Shown: one piece after another, positions 1 through 7,847 of the stretch
Layout: every line of letters starts with the position of its first letter
Numbering within the stretch: position 1 is the first letter of the stretch
DNA from: Acidobacteriota bacterium
GTDB lineage: Bacteria > Acidobacteriota > Terriglobia > Bryobacterales > Bryobacteraceae
Direction: 5' to 3'
Assembly: GCA_026394075.1 (NCBI GenBank)
Contig: JAPKYX010000091.1
Location: 1 to 47,327 of the forward strand
Length of the DNA stretch: 47,327 nt
Notes under the pieces: model-generated
Database searches by the model: none
What the model was told of the DNA's origin: nothing
What the model saw: the letters and a program-made list of their open reading frames with translations, nothing else
Made by a program: the position numbers and the translations under genes

Positions 1-2044
1 CGGAATGGGCCAGCAGGTTGGCAGTCATAAAGGCGCCGTAGCTGTGGCCACCGACACCAACACGGTTACGGTCGGTGACGCCCATCTCCACCGCCTTGTC
101 GATGGCCGCCTTGGAGCTGGCCACGATCTGGTCGATGTAGGTGTTGTTGACCGTTTCCGGGTCGCCCACGACAGGCATGGCCGTCTCGTCCAGCACCGCG
201 TAGCCATCAAGCAGGAAGAACAAGTGCGAATAGCCGGTCAGCGTCGAGAAACGCTGGCGGGAGCCGGAAACCTGACCCGCGGTGTCGGCATCGTTGAACT
301 CGCGCGGATAAGCCCACACCACCGTCGGCAGCGGCTTGCCGGGTTGATAGTTGGGCGGCAGATAGAGCGTGAACGACAGCGGCACGCCATCCGGGCGCTT
401 GTAGGTGACCAGCTGCTTCTTGATGCCACGCAACTGCGGCGACGGGTCAGCAAAGTTGGTGACAGCGGTCAACTTGCCGGCCGCGTCGCGAATAAAGTAG
501 TTCGGCGGCTCGGTGGGGCTTTCGCTGCGGATCAGCAGACGCTTGCCTTCCTTGTCGAGCGCGCCGATCAGCTCCTGATACTTATCCGGAGCGGATTGGA
601 ACAGCCGTTCAGTCTTGAGCGTGGCCAGTGACATCCGGTCGACAAACGGCCGGTCACCCTGCGGTGAAGCGCCATCGCCTTTCAGCAGCACTTGGCCGTC
701 CGCCACATCCACGACGCGGCCGCCGCTCGCGAGGGTCTTCATCTGGATCTGGCCGGGATCCTTGTAGCGATCCTGGACATTGCGGCTGAAGACGGTTTTG
801 GTGGTGCCGCCCTTTTCGACGAGCATGGTGCGGGTCCAGCGCTTGCGGGGGTCGTAGTCGGAAACCAGCAGCCGGCCATCTTCCAGCCACATGATCCCGC
901 CGCCGCCAAAGAAGCCGCCCTGCAGCCGGTTTTCGGTCTTGCCCACTTCCACGGGAGCGGCCTTGGTGGCCAGGCTGTAGGAGAGCACGCGGTCACGATT
1001 CGGCACCTTCTCCTTGGGGTTGCCGCCATCGAGCGCCTCCACCCAAACCAGCGTGTCCGGCTGCGAGGGCTGCCAGTTCACATTGCGCGGCCCGGTGGGC
1101 ACACCTTCAATCGGTACCCGCTCGGCCAGCGGCAACTTCGCCACGGTGTAGGCGAGCGAACCCTTCAGGTCCCACACTTCGACGTCGCGCGTGAACAACT
1201 GCACCGGCAACAGGTACGAGTACGGCTTGTAGTGGCGCGTGAGCAGGAAGTGCTGGCCGCCGGGTGAGGGCGAGATGGTGCTGTAGATACCGGGCTTGCC
1301 GACGGGCGTTACCTTGCCGGTGGAGACATCCACCAGCGCCAATTGCGCCGTGGCGTAGTAGTCAAACAGCTGCTCATCGTAGCTGCTGGAGAGCATGTCC
1401 TGGTAGGTCCGCGTGGGGCCGGCCTTGCCGGTGCTCTCCTGGATCTTCGGTCCCAGAGGCGTTGTGGGCGCCGCCGGAGCTTTCCCGCGCGCAGTGGGCA
1501 CGGTGGCCACGAGCAGAGTCTTGTTGTCTGGCATCCAGCTGATCGGGTCCAGCACGCCATTCAGGGCCACGCCAGCGATCTTGCGGGCCTTCGCCGTGGC
1601 GATGTCGAGCACCCAAAGCTCAGTGGTCGTGTCCGTGGCGTTGGCGACGGAGGCCATCTTGCCATCGGGCGACCAAGCGAGCGCATGCAGTCGCGCATTG
1701 GCGGGCACCGCCACCCGAGTGGCCGCGCCGCCAGATAGAGACTGCACGGAGACGCCCGTGGTGTAGGCCGTCAGGTGCGGGCCGTTGGAGCCGGGATCGA
1801 TGCGCAATCCGGCCAGGCGCAGCATCGGGCGCGACAGGTCGGCGATTGACGGGTTGGCCACGGTATCAAGCAGCAGGATGTGGGTCTTGGCCGGGCTAAG
1901 CGACACCTGCGGCAGACGCGGGGCATTCAAGACATCGAGAATCGCCTTGGGTGGCTTCTGGTAGGTGGTTTGGGCCAGTGCGGCGGCGCCCAGCAGCATA
2001 AAGGCACTGAGCAGCGGGGCGGCGGCAACAATTCGGTTCAGCAT
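1..2044 (-). CDS. S9-family prolyl oligopeptidase-like serine peptidase (3' end outside window)
   Basis: Secreted alpha/beta-hydrolase peptidase, probably cleaving peptides in the periplasm. The ATG at 2044 opens a hydrophobic signal peptide ending near AAALAQ. A long middle part carries beta-propeller-like repeats (for example AWSPDGKMASV), typical of the S9 propeller that filters substrates. The catalytic domain begins about residue 550, and the nucleophile motif GGHSYGAF is present with Ser668. The frame runs off the window after 681 residues, so the catalytic Asp and His are not visible. The overall form resembles the glutamyl-endopeptidase-like S9 branch, but substrate specificity cannot be read. 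The start lies one base after the stop of the aldo/keto reductase (TAA-C-ATG), so the two genes are surely cotranscribed. Confidence 0.88.
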   Translation of the reverse strand, partial: MLNRIVAAAPLLSAFMLLGAAALAQTTYQKPPKAILDVLNAPRLPQVSLSPAKTHILLLDTVANPSIADLSRPMLRLAGLRIDPGSNGPHLTAYTTGVSVQSLSGGAATRVAVPANARLHALAWSPDGKMASVANATDTTTELWVLDIATAKARKIAGVALNGVLDPISWMPDNKTLLVATVPTARGKAPAAPTTPLGPKIQESTGKAGPTRTYQDMLSSSYDEQLFDYYATAQLALVDVSTGKVTPVGKPGIYSTISPSPGGQHFLLTRHYKPYSYLLPVQLFTRDVEVWDLKGSLAYTVAKLPLAERVPIEGVPTGPRNVNWQPSQPDTLVWVEALDGGNPKEKVPNRDRVLSYSLATKAAPVEVGKTENRLQGGFFGGGGIMWLEDGRLLVSDYDPRKRWTRTMLVEKGGTTKTVFSRNVQDRYKDPGQIQMKTLASGGRVVDVADGQVLLKGDGASPQGDRPFVDRMSLATLKTERLFQSAPDKYQELIGALDKEGKRLLIRSESPTEPPNYFIRDAAGKLTAVTNFADPSPQLRGIKKQLVTYKRPDGVPLSFTLYLPPNYQPGKPLPTVVWAYPREFNDADTAGQVSGSRQRFSTLTGYSHLFFLLDGYAVLDETAMPVVGDPETVNNTYIDQIVASSKAAIDKAVEMGVTDRNRVGVGGHSYGAFMTANLLAHS

Positions 2045-2045
2045 G

Positions 2046-2966
2046 TTAGTCTCCCTCGGCAAATCCATGTTGACGGCGGTGGTGGGGTCCGTCGAACGCC
2101 TTGGTCGACTTAAAAAGTTCGTGGCGGCCGTCTCCCGCCTCGTCTTTCACTTTGGCTTCGAAGGCGCGCAGTTCCGCCGTGGTCATCGGCTTAAACTCGC
2201 GGCCCAGCTTCAGGTCGGCTTCAAGCTGCGCCATGGAAGTGACGCCGACCACTTGGGTAGTGACAGGCTGACTGAGGCAGTAGCGATAACACTGCTCCGC
2301 GGTCAGGCCCATGTGAGAAATCAAACGGCCTTCGGGGTGTCCGCCGGCCAAACCTTTCATGCCGATGATGCCGACGTGCCGTTCCAGGCACTTGGGCATC
2401 ACTTCCTTCTGGAAGCTGCGGTAGAAGGCATCGAGCACGTTGTTGGGCATCTGCGCGCTGTCCCAATCAAAGGGCTTCGACAGCATCTTCAAGTGGATGC
2501 GCGGGTCCTTGTGGCCGGTGAAACCGATGAAGCGGACCTTGCCCGCTTTCTTGGCTTCGAGCGCGGCCTTCATGCCGCCTTTTTCGAAGATCCAGTCGGG
2601 ATCGTTGTCGTAGACGCATTCGTGGAACTGCCACAGGTCCAGGTGATCGGTCTTCAAACGCCGCAGCGAATCGTCGAGGCACTTCATGGACCCGGCGTAG
2701 TCGCGCTCGCAGTTCTTGGTCATCAGAAAGACCTGCTTGCGCTTGCCGTCGACGGACAGCGCCTTGCCCATAACCTCTTCGGAGTGCCCGTCATGGTAGT
2801 CCCAGGCGTTATCGAAGAACGTCATGCCGCCGTCGATCGCGGCATGCATGATGCGGATCGCCTCCGGCTCTTCTTTTAACGCGCCAATATGCCAGCCCCC
2901 CAGACAGAGGGCGGAAACAGAGACGCCGGTGCGCCCCAAAACACGAGTGGGAATACCGTTGGCCAT
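2046..2966 (-). CDS. Aldo/keto reductase
   Basis: Cytoplasmic NAD(P)H-dependent oxidoreductase of 306 residues; no signal peptide. The N-terminus (VLGRTGVSVSALCLGGW) is the first TIM-barrel strand of the family. The catalytic tetrad is visible: Asp52 and Tyr57 in FFDNAWDYHDG, Lys84 in LMTKN and His115 in LWQFHE. The C-terminal part is rich in Glu and Lys, and no iron-sulfur motif is present. The substrate is unknown. It is the first gene of a two-gene operon with the S9 peptidase and is divergent from the DUF362 gene, with only 20 bp between the starts. It is not close in sequence to the second aldo/keto reductase at 12556-13437, which is exported. Confidence 0.9.
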   Translation of the reverse strand: MANGIPTRVLGRTGVSVSALCLGGWHIGALKEEPEAIRIMHAAIDGGMTFFDNAWDYHDGHSEEVMGKALSVDGKRKQVFLMTKNCERDYAGSMKCLDDSLRRLKTDHLDLWQFHECVYDNDPDWIFEKGGMKAALEAKKAGKVRFIGFTGHKDPRIHLKMLSKPFDWDSAQMPNNVLDAFYRSFQKEVMPKCLERHVGIIGMKGLAGGHPEGRLISHMGLTAEQCYRYCLSQPVTTQVVGVTSMAQLEADLKLGREFKPMTTAELRAFEAKVKDEAGDGRHELFKSTKAFDGPHHRRQHGFAEGD

Positions 2967-2974
2967 AGGCGGAT

Positions 2975-2980
2975 TATACT
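2975..2980 (+). promoter_or_regulatory. -10 hexamer TATACT directly before the DUF362 start (probably leaderless)
   Basis: TATACT is followed by six bases (cgtttc) and then the ATG at 2987, so the transcript would begin at or near the A of the start codon. No -35 consensus is seen at 16-18 bp upstream; that DNA is the start of the divergent aldo/keto reductase gene. Confidence 0.45.
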
Positions 2981-2986
2981 CGTTTC

Positions 2987-4123
2987 ATGCTCACCAACCG
3001 GCGTCAGGTACTGCAAAGTTTAGTCGGCGCGCTCACTGTGCGCGAGTTGATGGAAGGTGCTCAGGTGGCGGCCAAGCAGGCGCCGTCGAAGCTGGCCATG
3101 CCGGGCCCCTACCGTGGCCGCGTGGTCCGCGTGAACCACGGCGGGTCCATCATCTCGGGCCAGTATCAGGCCGAACCGGTGCAGCAGATGATGCGCCGCG
3201 GCATGATGGAGCTGACCGGCGCTCCGGATTGGCAGTCCGCCTGGAAGGTGTTCGTGCAGCCCGGCGACGTGGTGGGCATCAAGCTGAACCCGGTCGGTCA
3301 ACCGCATGTGATCTCCGATGCGACGGTGGTGCGCGAAGTGATCGCAGGTTTGGAAGCAGCGGGCGTGAAGCGTCGCGACATTGTGGCGTATGACCGGTAC
3401 CGCGACCAGTTCTTCCAGGCCGGTTTCGACAAGTGGCTACCCGAAGGCGTCCGCATCCTGAATGCCGCTCCCAGCTACGACGAGATCCAGTTGGGCATGT
3501 ATGCCAACACGCCGAATGTGACTGGCTATGACCCGGACCACTATATGGAGATGGCGCTCACCCGGCCCGACGTCGACGTGAACAGCCCAGCCGCGCGGCG
3601 CAGCTTTGCCGCAAAGTTCATCACCAAGGACGTGAACAAGCTGATCAACCTGCCGCTGCTGAAAGATCACCAATCGGCGGGCGTCACGCTGGCATTGAAG
3701 AACCTGTCGCACGGCTTGGTGAACAACGTCAGCCGCAGCCACTCCACCGCATCGCTCAACGCCTGCGGCGCCTTCATCCCGGCCGTGGTCTCCATTCCCA
3801 CCATCCGCAACAAGGCCGTGCTGCACATCATGGACGGCATCAAGGCGCTCTACCACGGCGGCCCGGGCGCGCGGCCGCAGTTTGTGTGGGAGCACAAGAC
3901 GATGTTCTTCGCCTCGGACCCAGTAGCGCTCGACCACATCGGCTGGCAGGAGCTCGACGAAAAGCGCCTGGCTGTTGGCCGCTTGAAGTTGGCCGATGAG
4001 CTGCCGGACAAATTCTCAACCTTTGTGCGCAAGCAGCCGGAGCATGTCGAGATGGCGGGCGCTCTGGGATTGGGTGAGTGGGATCTGAAGAAGATCGATG
4101 TGCGGCGGTTGAAGCTGGGGTAG
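2987..4123 (+). CDS. DUF362 domain-containing protein
   Basis: Protein of 378 residues. The N-terminus (NRRQVLQSLVGALTVRELMEG) has a twin-Arg followed by a weakly hydrophobic stretch, so it may be a degenerate Tat-type leader. The body matches the DUF362 pattern: IKLNPVGQPHVISDATVVREVI, then a stretch naming a protein partner or ligand site (INLPLLKDHQSAGVTLALKNLSHG), and a terminal part with ASDPVALDHIGWQEL. DUF362 proteins often carry ferredoxin-like Cys clusters, but none is seen here. The function of the family is not established. The gene stands alone, divergent from the aldo/keto reductase and convergent with the zinc-motif gene downstream. Confidence 0.85.
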   Translation: MLTNRRQVLQSLVGALTVRELMEGAQVAAKQAPSKLAMPGPYRGRVVRVNHGGSIISGQYQAEPVQQMMRRGMMELTGAPDWQSAWKVFVQPGDVVGIKLNPVGQPHVISDATVVREVIAGLEAAGVKRRDIVAYDRYRDQFFQAGFDKWLPEGVRILNAAPSYDEIQLGMYANTPNVTGYDPDHYMEMALTRPDVDVNSPAARRSFAAKFITKDVNKLINLPLLKDHQSAGVTLALKNLSHGLVNNVSRSHSTASLNACGAFIPAVVSIPTIRNKAVLHIMDGIKALYHGGPGARPQFVWEHKTMFFASDPVALDHIGWQELDEKRLAVGRLKLADELPDKFSTFVRKQPEHVEMAGALGLGEWDLKKIDVRRLKLG

Positions 4124-4143
4124 TGCGAGTTGGAAACTCCCCC

Positions 4144-4902
4144 CTATCTGATTCGATTAGATAGCTCATCGAACACTCGTCTGTCCGGCAGATGGGAATG
4201 GAAGATAGAGCGGTCAGGCCCTTGGCGTAGGCAGAAACCATAGGCGGCGCGGGGTATTCCAGCGCCAAGTTCTACTTGGAAGTGAATCCCCAACATCGCA
4301 AATCTATGGGTTCGAGAGTTCCAATTACGACATCGACCCACTTCAGGAAAGTTCGCCAGCAGGGGAATGTCTGTGCTCCGCGAAACAACGACCCAAACGA
4401 AGCAACCATTCGGCCAGTCTGATTCATGGTGTAGGAAACGGCGAATGGGCTCCTCGTAAGGGCCAAGATCATTTCGCGGAATCTTCACATCGGCGAGCTG
4501 CCACGACGAGACTGCGCTGCGCCAGATTACCGAAAGGGCAAAATATGTCAGCGCCTCAGCATCAATCTGCGGAATGGCGCGGCAAGAGAAATACGAGAGT
4601 TGATCCGTGACGCTGGTTGCTTGGGCTCCCAGCAAAATTTCCCTGAGTGGGAAGCGAGTTCGGTCTTGGGCGCAGTGCTTAAGAACCCAGTCCTCGCCAT
4701 ACTTGTGGAATCGCTGCTCACAGTCGCCGCAGAGTAAGGGCTGCTGCGCTTGGTGAGACCCCTGGAAATCCTTCGGCCCGGTTAAAAGTACAGGTGCAGG
4801 ATTCTGAGCGTCCGGGTCTCGGAGTCGCTTGTATACCGCCTTGGGCAATAGGTGACTGCGCTTCAACGGCTTGATCTGACGACAGAGTGCGCAGGCAGCC
4901 AC
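4144..4902 (-). CDS. Unknown protein with HNH/treble-clef-like zinc motif, behind hicAB
   Basis: Unrecognised 252-residue protein. The N-terminus has Cys4-x2-Cys7, a Ser16-His17 step (SHLLPK), and Cys58-x2-Cys61-Glu62 (LLCGDCEQ). This spacing looks like the zinc-binding part of an HNH or treble-clef nuclease fold, but a full HNH active site cannot be asserted. The rest is aromatic-rich with no motif I know. The start is GTG at 4902, with a plausible ribosome site (GGCGAG) 8 nt upstream; no ATG fits better. It begins 14 bp after the hicB stop, so it is likely the third gene of the hicA-hicB transcript. Its base composition is less GC-rich than its neighbours, consistent with acquisition. Confidence 0.65.
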   Translation of the reverse strand: MAACALCRQIKPLKRSHLLPKAVYKRLRDPDAQNPAPVLLTGPKDFQGSHQAQQPLLCGDCEQRFHKYGEDWVLKHCAQDRTRFPLREILLGAQATSVTDQLSYFSCRAIPQIDAEALTYFALSVIWRSAVSSWQLADVKIPRNDLGPYEEPIRRFLHHESDWPNGCFVWVVVSRSTDIPLLANFPEVGRCRNWNSRTHRFAMLGIHFQVELGAGIPRAAYGFCLRQGPDRSIFHSHLPDRRVFDELSNRIR

Positions 4903-4916
4903 GAATCACACTCGCC

Positions 4917-5144
4917 TCAGGCAGCCGGCAATTGAGCGTCGATGTACTCGAACTCGGTTGATGGCTGCGGCACCGATTCCCCATTCAACGCCATCCCTTC
5001 CAAGTGAAACTCGATCGCCTCGCGGATAAGCTCACGCAGTTCGGCCTCGGTGGTTGCGGCCGCAATGCAGCCGGGGAGGTCAGGAACAAAGGCGCTGCAG
5101 CCGGATTCCCCGCGCTCGATCACAATGGCATACCGATTCGTCAT
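4917..5144 (-). CDS. hicB: HicB-type antitoxin
   Basis: Antitoxin of 75 residues that should bind and neutralise HicA. It begins MTNRYAIVIE and contains the HicB signature AFVPDLPGCIAAATT followed by a helix (EAELRELIREAIEFHLEGM), the partial RNase H-like fold of the family. The short C-terminus has no obvious DNA-binding helix-turn-helix or ribbon-helix-helix, so autoregulation is uncertain. A longer reading back to 5291 is only an open frame across hicA. The ATG at 5144 overlaps the hicA stop as ATGA, indicating translational coupling. Confidence 0.9.
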   Translation of the reverse strand: MTNRYAIVIERGESGCSAFVPDLPGCIAAATTEAELRELIREAIEFHLEGMALNGESVPQPSTEFEYIDAQLPAA

Positions 5145-5332
5145 GGCTTCTTCAGTCCCGCTTGCTTCATGATAGTTCCCAACGTCTTCGGGTGCACTTC
5201 GGCGGACGGGTGTCCGGCGATGGTCACCGTCCCGGACTTCGCCGGATGAGTGAACTGACGGTGGCTCCCATTGACTCGATCGAGCTTCCAACCGTCCTGT
5301 TCAATGATTCTCAATACATCCCGAAGCTTCAT
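5141..5332 (-). CDS. hicA: HicA-type mRNA interferase toxin
   Basis: Toxin of 63 residues with the double-stranded-RNA-binding-like HicA fold; it cleaves mRNA when free of HicB. The family pattern is clear: KLRDVLRIIEQDGW at the N-terminus, then GSHRQFTHP with the catalytic His in the GSH motif, and a C-terminal LGTIMKQAGL helix. Length is normal for HicA. It is the first gene of the transcript, 34 bp downstream of the serine hydrolase stop on the same strand, and overlaps hicB by 4 bp. Confidence 0.93.
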   Translation of the reverse strand: MKLRDVLRIIEQDGWKLDRVNGSHRQFTHPAKSGTVTIAGHPSAEVHPKTLGTIMKQAGLKKP

Positions 5333-5366
5333 TGACTCTCAAGTTTAGCGCCTGCCATCCGCAACC

Positions 5367-6359
5367 CTAAGTCGCCCGCGCCACCAAATCCGAGACCGGG
5401 CCGAGCAACTGCGCCCGCGATGTGTCAGCGGGCCGCGAGGTAAGCAGGACGCAGGTGAGGCGTTTGGCGGGGTCGTGCCAGGTGACGGTGCCGGTGGAGC
5501 CGAAGTGGCCCCAGGTCTGAGCAGAGCAGGTCTGGCCGAAGCGGGAGGCGGCGTTGGGTTGCGAGTTCAGGGCCCAGCCGAGTCCCCAGGCTTCATTCAA
5601 ACCGGCGGTTTTGAGCGTCACCATTTCGCGCCGCTGCGTGCGGAAGCTTTCGATGAAGCGGGCGATGTCACGGACGGTGGAGTGCGCGCCACCCCAGGGG
5701 GCACCGAGGTCGCGCCAGTATGGGGTGTTCCAGTCAAAGCTGGTCACCTCCGGCACTTCGCAGCGGGCCATCGCGCTGACCGGGCGACCGCCGAGCCCGA
5801 GCGAGGTATCTTTCATGGCGAATGGTGCAAAGACACGCTGGCGGAGCCAATCCCGGAAGGGTATATTTGTGACCCGCTGGGCGATCTCGGAAGCCAGCAG
5901 GATGCCCATGCTCTGGTAGCTGACGCGCGTGCCCGGCTCAAACAGTAGCTTCGCCTTGCACGCACCCGCGACAAAGTCGGCTAGCGGCGCGTGGCGTTGG
6001 CGGAGGGCAGTGTTGTCCGGCACCATGTCCGGGAGCCCTGAGGTGTGCGTCAGCAGATGCCGCACCAGGATCTTGTCGTGCAGCAGCTCCGGAATGTACT
6101 GCTTCACCGGCGCATCCAGCTTCAAGCCCGGCACCTCCAGCACGGCGGCCACGGTCATCGGCTTGGTGATGGAGGCGATCAGGAACGGCGTCTCCACTTT
6201 GGCCTTGCCGTGCGCGAACACGTGCTCTGATTGGTCCTGCCGGACCAGGAGCGCCGCGGATTCAACGCCACTCGAAGCGATCAGCTTTTCTGCCTCAGCG
6301 AGGCGGTTCTTCTGGATGGCGGCCGCCAAAGCAGGCAGCAGTTCGCGGCGGGTGATCAT
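5367..6359 (-). CDS. Serine hydrolase of the beta-lactamase class C/EstB family
   Basis: Penicillin-binding-protein-like serine hydrolase, 330 residues. The SxxK motif is Ser63-Ile-Thr-Lys66, the second-box Tyr is Tyr148 (SYQS), and the third box is HFGSTG at 285-290 in place of KTG. The HLLTHTSGLPD stretch at 101-111 is a hallmark of the family. The N-terminus (MITRRELLPALAAAI) is only weakly leader-like, so the location is uncertain. Such proteins are esterases, peptidases or, less often, beta-lactamases; nothing here shows antibiotic resistance. The start is the ATG at 6359, 33 bp after the ThuA stop, so the two may be cotranscribed. Confidence 0.88.
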   Translation of the reverse strand: MITRRELLPALAAAIQKNRLAEAEKLIASSGVESAALLVRQDQSEHVFAHGKAKVETPFLIASITKPMTVAAVLEVPGLKLDAPVKQYIPELLHDKILVRHLLTHTSGLPDMVPDNTALRQRHAPLADFVAGACKAKLLFEPGTRVSYQSMGILLASEIAQRVTNIPFRDWLRQRVFAPFAMKDTSLGLGGRPVSAMARCEVPEVTSFDWNTPYWRDLGAPWGGAHSTVRDIARFIESFRTQRREMVTLKTAGLNEAWGLGWALNSQPNAASRFGQTCSAQTWGHFGSTGTVTWHDPAKRLTCVLLTSRPADTSRAQLLGPVSDLVARAT

Positions 6360-6392
6360 GGTTGATTAGTGTATCCCGCCGCGCGGAAGAAG

Positions 6393-7076
6393 CTAGTTCC
6401 GCCCAGCCGCCCACAGGATGGCATTGCGGACCAGGCGCTGGAAGTTGGGGTTGCGGTGGACGTTTTCGTCGTGGCCCAGTTGCAAATACACAATTCGCGC
6501 CTTGGGGTGCAGGCCGATCCAGGCAATGGGGCCGTCGGCGGTGGGGTTGTCGGTGCGGAGCAGCACTTGGACCTTGGGTGAGATCCACATGTTCTTGTAG
6601 GTCTCGTCGTGGATGATGAAGTCGTCCACACCTTCGGTGACCGGGTGCTTCTTCACTACCGAGACCTTCACTTGCTCGTCGTGCTTGTAGGTAGACAGCG
6701 GCGTTTCCGGCGCGAAGCGGTAGCGGCCGCCCACCAGTTCTTCTGAATACCAGGGCCACTGGCTGTGGCTGCAGATGGCATGGTGCAGCACGACGATCCC
6801 CTTGCCCGCATCGGCAAACGCCTTCAAGTTGGCCCGGCGCGCGTCGTCCATATCCTGCACCATGTCATAGAGCACGGCGACGTCGTAGCGCTTGGAGACA
6901 TCCTTGCGGAAGGCCACCGGGTGCGGGTCGACGTTGGGGGCCAGACGCGGGTCGTCGAAAGCAGTGTAGAAGGCCGGGTGGTGGTCATGGCCGCCGGTGA
7001 CCACTAGGGTCTTTACGGGTTGGGCCAGCAGCGGAGCGGACAGGAGAACAAGCACCAGACGTCGGCGGAGCAGCAT
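6393..7076 (-). CDS. ThuA domain-containing secreted protein
   Basis: ThuA-like protein of 227 residues with a class I glutamine-amidotransferase-like fold, a family named for trehalose utilisation and common next to sugar oxidoreductases and DUF1080 proteins. A signal peptide is visible (RRRLVLVLLSAPLLAQ). The core begins TLVVTGGHDHHP and continues with DVAVLYDMVQDM, GIVVLHHAICSHSQWPWY and VVKKHPVTEGVDDFIIHDETY, all typical ThuA blocks, and ends with YLQLGHDENVHRNP. The catalytic Cys of amidotransferases is replaced by an Ala-Ile-Cys arrangement, so no enzymatic role is claimed. It sits in a minus-strand run between the toxin VapC and the serine hydrolase. Confidence 0.9.
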   Translation of the reverse strand: MLLRRRLVLVLLSAPLLAQPVKTLVVTGGHDHHPAFYTAFDDPRLAPNVDPHPVAFRKDVSKRYDVAVLYDMVQDMDDARRANLKAFADAGKGIVVLHHAICSHSQWPWYSEELVGGRYRFAPETPLSTYKHDEQVKVSVVKKHPVTEGVDDFIIHDETYKNMWISPKVQVLLRTDNPTADGPIAWIGLHPKARIVYLQLGHDENVHRNPNFQRLVRNAILWAAGRN

Positions 7077-7127
7077 AGGAGCATTCTATCGGGCCGGCGA
7101 TGCTGGCCAGACTTCGCGATGCCCGGT

Positions 7128-7529
7128 TCAAGCGGCGTGCGAAACGATCTGAAGCCCCGGAACGCCCCGGTAGTCCTGACGGTTGTGGGTGACCAATGGC
7201 AGGTTGTAGAGCAGCGCCGTCGCCGCGATCCAGGCGTCGGCACACTCGATCCGGAAGCCATTGCGCTGGGCAGCAAATGTCACTTCAGCCCACTTTGCAC
7301 TGAGTGCATCGCTTGAAGCGAGGATTGTGTAGGGGGCGATGTAGTCCTTCAATCGGTCGCGGCGTGCTTGCCCCCAGCTTGCGCTGATCGCCCATCTCTC
7401 TAGTTCCGCAAGCGTCATGAACGAAATCACCAGCGGGTGGCCAATCAGATCCAGATCGTACAGCGAAGCGTAAGAGTGGTTCTTGAATTGGAATGAAACG
7501 ATGTCCGTATCGAGAAGGAGGGGCGTCAC
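7128..7529 (-). CDS. vapC: PIN-domain ribonuclease toxin, VapC family
   Basis: VapC-like ribonuclease of 133 residues. The metal-binding acidic residues of a PIN domain are in place: Asp7 and Asp9 (LLLDTDIVS), Glu42 (TLAELER), Asp98 (ECADAWIAA) and Asp119 after Asn116 (THNRQDY). The protein is close to the VapC group that cleaves tRNA or rRNA, but the target cannot be told. Its ATG overlaps the antitoxin stop by 4 bp, the usual antitoxin-first order. Confidence 0.92.
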   Translation of the reverse strand: MTPLLLDTDIVSFQFKNHSYASLYDLDLIGHPLVISFMTLAELERWAISASWGQARRDRLKDYIAPYTILASSDALSAKWAEVTFAAQRNGFRIECADAWIAATALLYNLPLVTHNRQDYRGVPGLQIVSHAA

Positions 7530-7756
7530 GCCGCTTTATCTTTTTGCCGATTGTGCCCACGCCAATCATGGAGAGCGGCCAGAAAGTCCTCAATCGGCTC
7601 ATCATCAGGCCAGAAATCGCCGCGCAGAACGCTGAGGTCCGTGATGGGCTTTTTGCCCTGCTGCTCGATGATTTCCTCGATCGTCGGTGTCGCGTAGAAG
7701 TTGTAGCGTAGGTCGTTGCTCAAGGGATCGTTTTTCGGAATCTCCATCGGCGGCAC
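7526..7756 (-). CDS. Antitoxin partner of VapC (non-standard type)
   Basis: Small acidic protein of 76 residues directly upstream of vapC. It lacks the AbrB, Phd/YefM or ribbon-helix-helix signature usual for VapB. What is seen is an N-terminal linker, a helix (TPTIEEIIEQQG), then a very acidic C-terminal stretch (GDFWPDDEPIEDFLAALHDW) that could wrap around the PIN active site. Small proteins of this kind are known beside VapC genes in cyanobacteria and others. The role is inferred from position and the 4-bp ATGA overlap with vapC. The start is taken as ATG 7756; Met4 is an alternative. Confidence 0.75.
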   Translation of the reverse strand: MPPMEIPKNDPLSNDLRYNFYATPTIEEIIEQQGKKPITDLSVLRGDFWPDDEPIEDFLAALHDWRGHNRQKDKAA

Positions 7757-7835
7757 CTCTGCACTCAGTCTAGAGCAGATCCTGCCTCCTGGTGGCCCGG
7801 CGGAACTACCGCTAGCATCCGGGGAACGGCTGGAA

Positions 7836-7841
7836 TAGCAT
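7836..7841 (+). promoter_or_regulatory. -10-like hexamer TAGCAT before the first PSD1 gene
   Basis: TAGCAT, then six bases (ggtcac), then the ATG at 7848. It keeps T1, A2, A5 and T6 of TATAAT. No ribosome site is seen upstream, which favours a leaderless transcript. No clear -35. Confidence 0.35.
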
Positions 7842-7847
7842 GGTCAC

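Noticed and set aside
6985-7316. Small open frames on both strands around the ThuA/VapC boundary
   Set aside because: Arg/Pro-rich shadows of thuA and vapC without ribosome sites or motifs.
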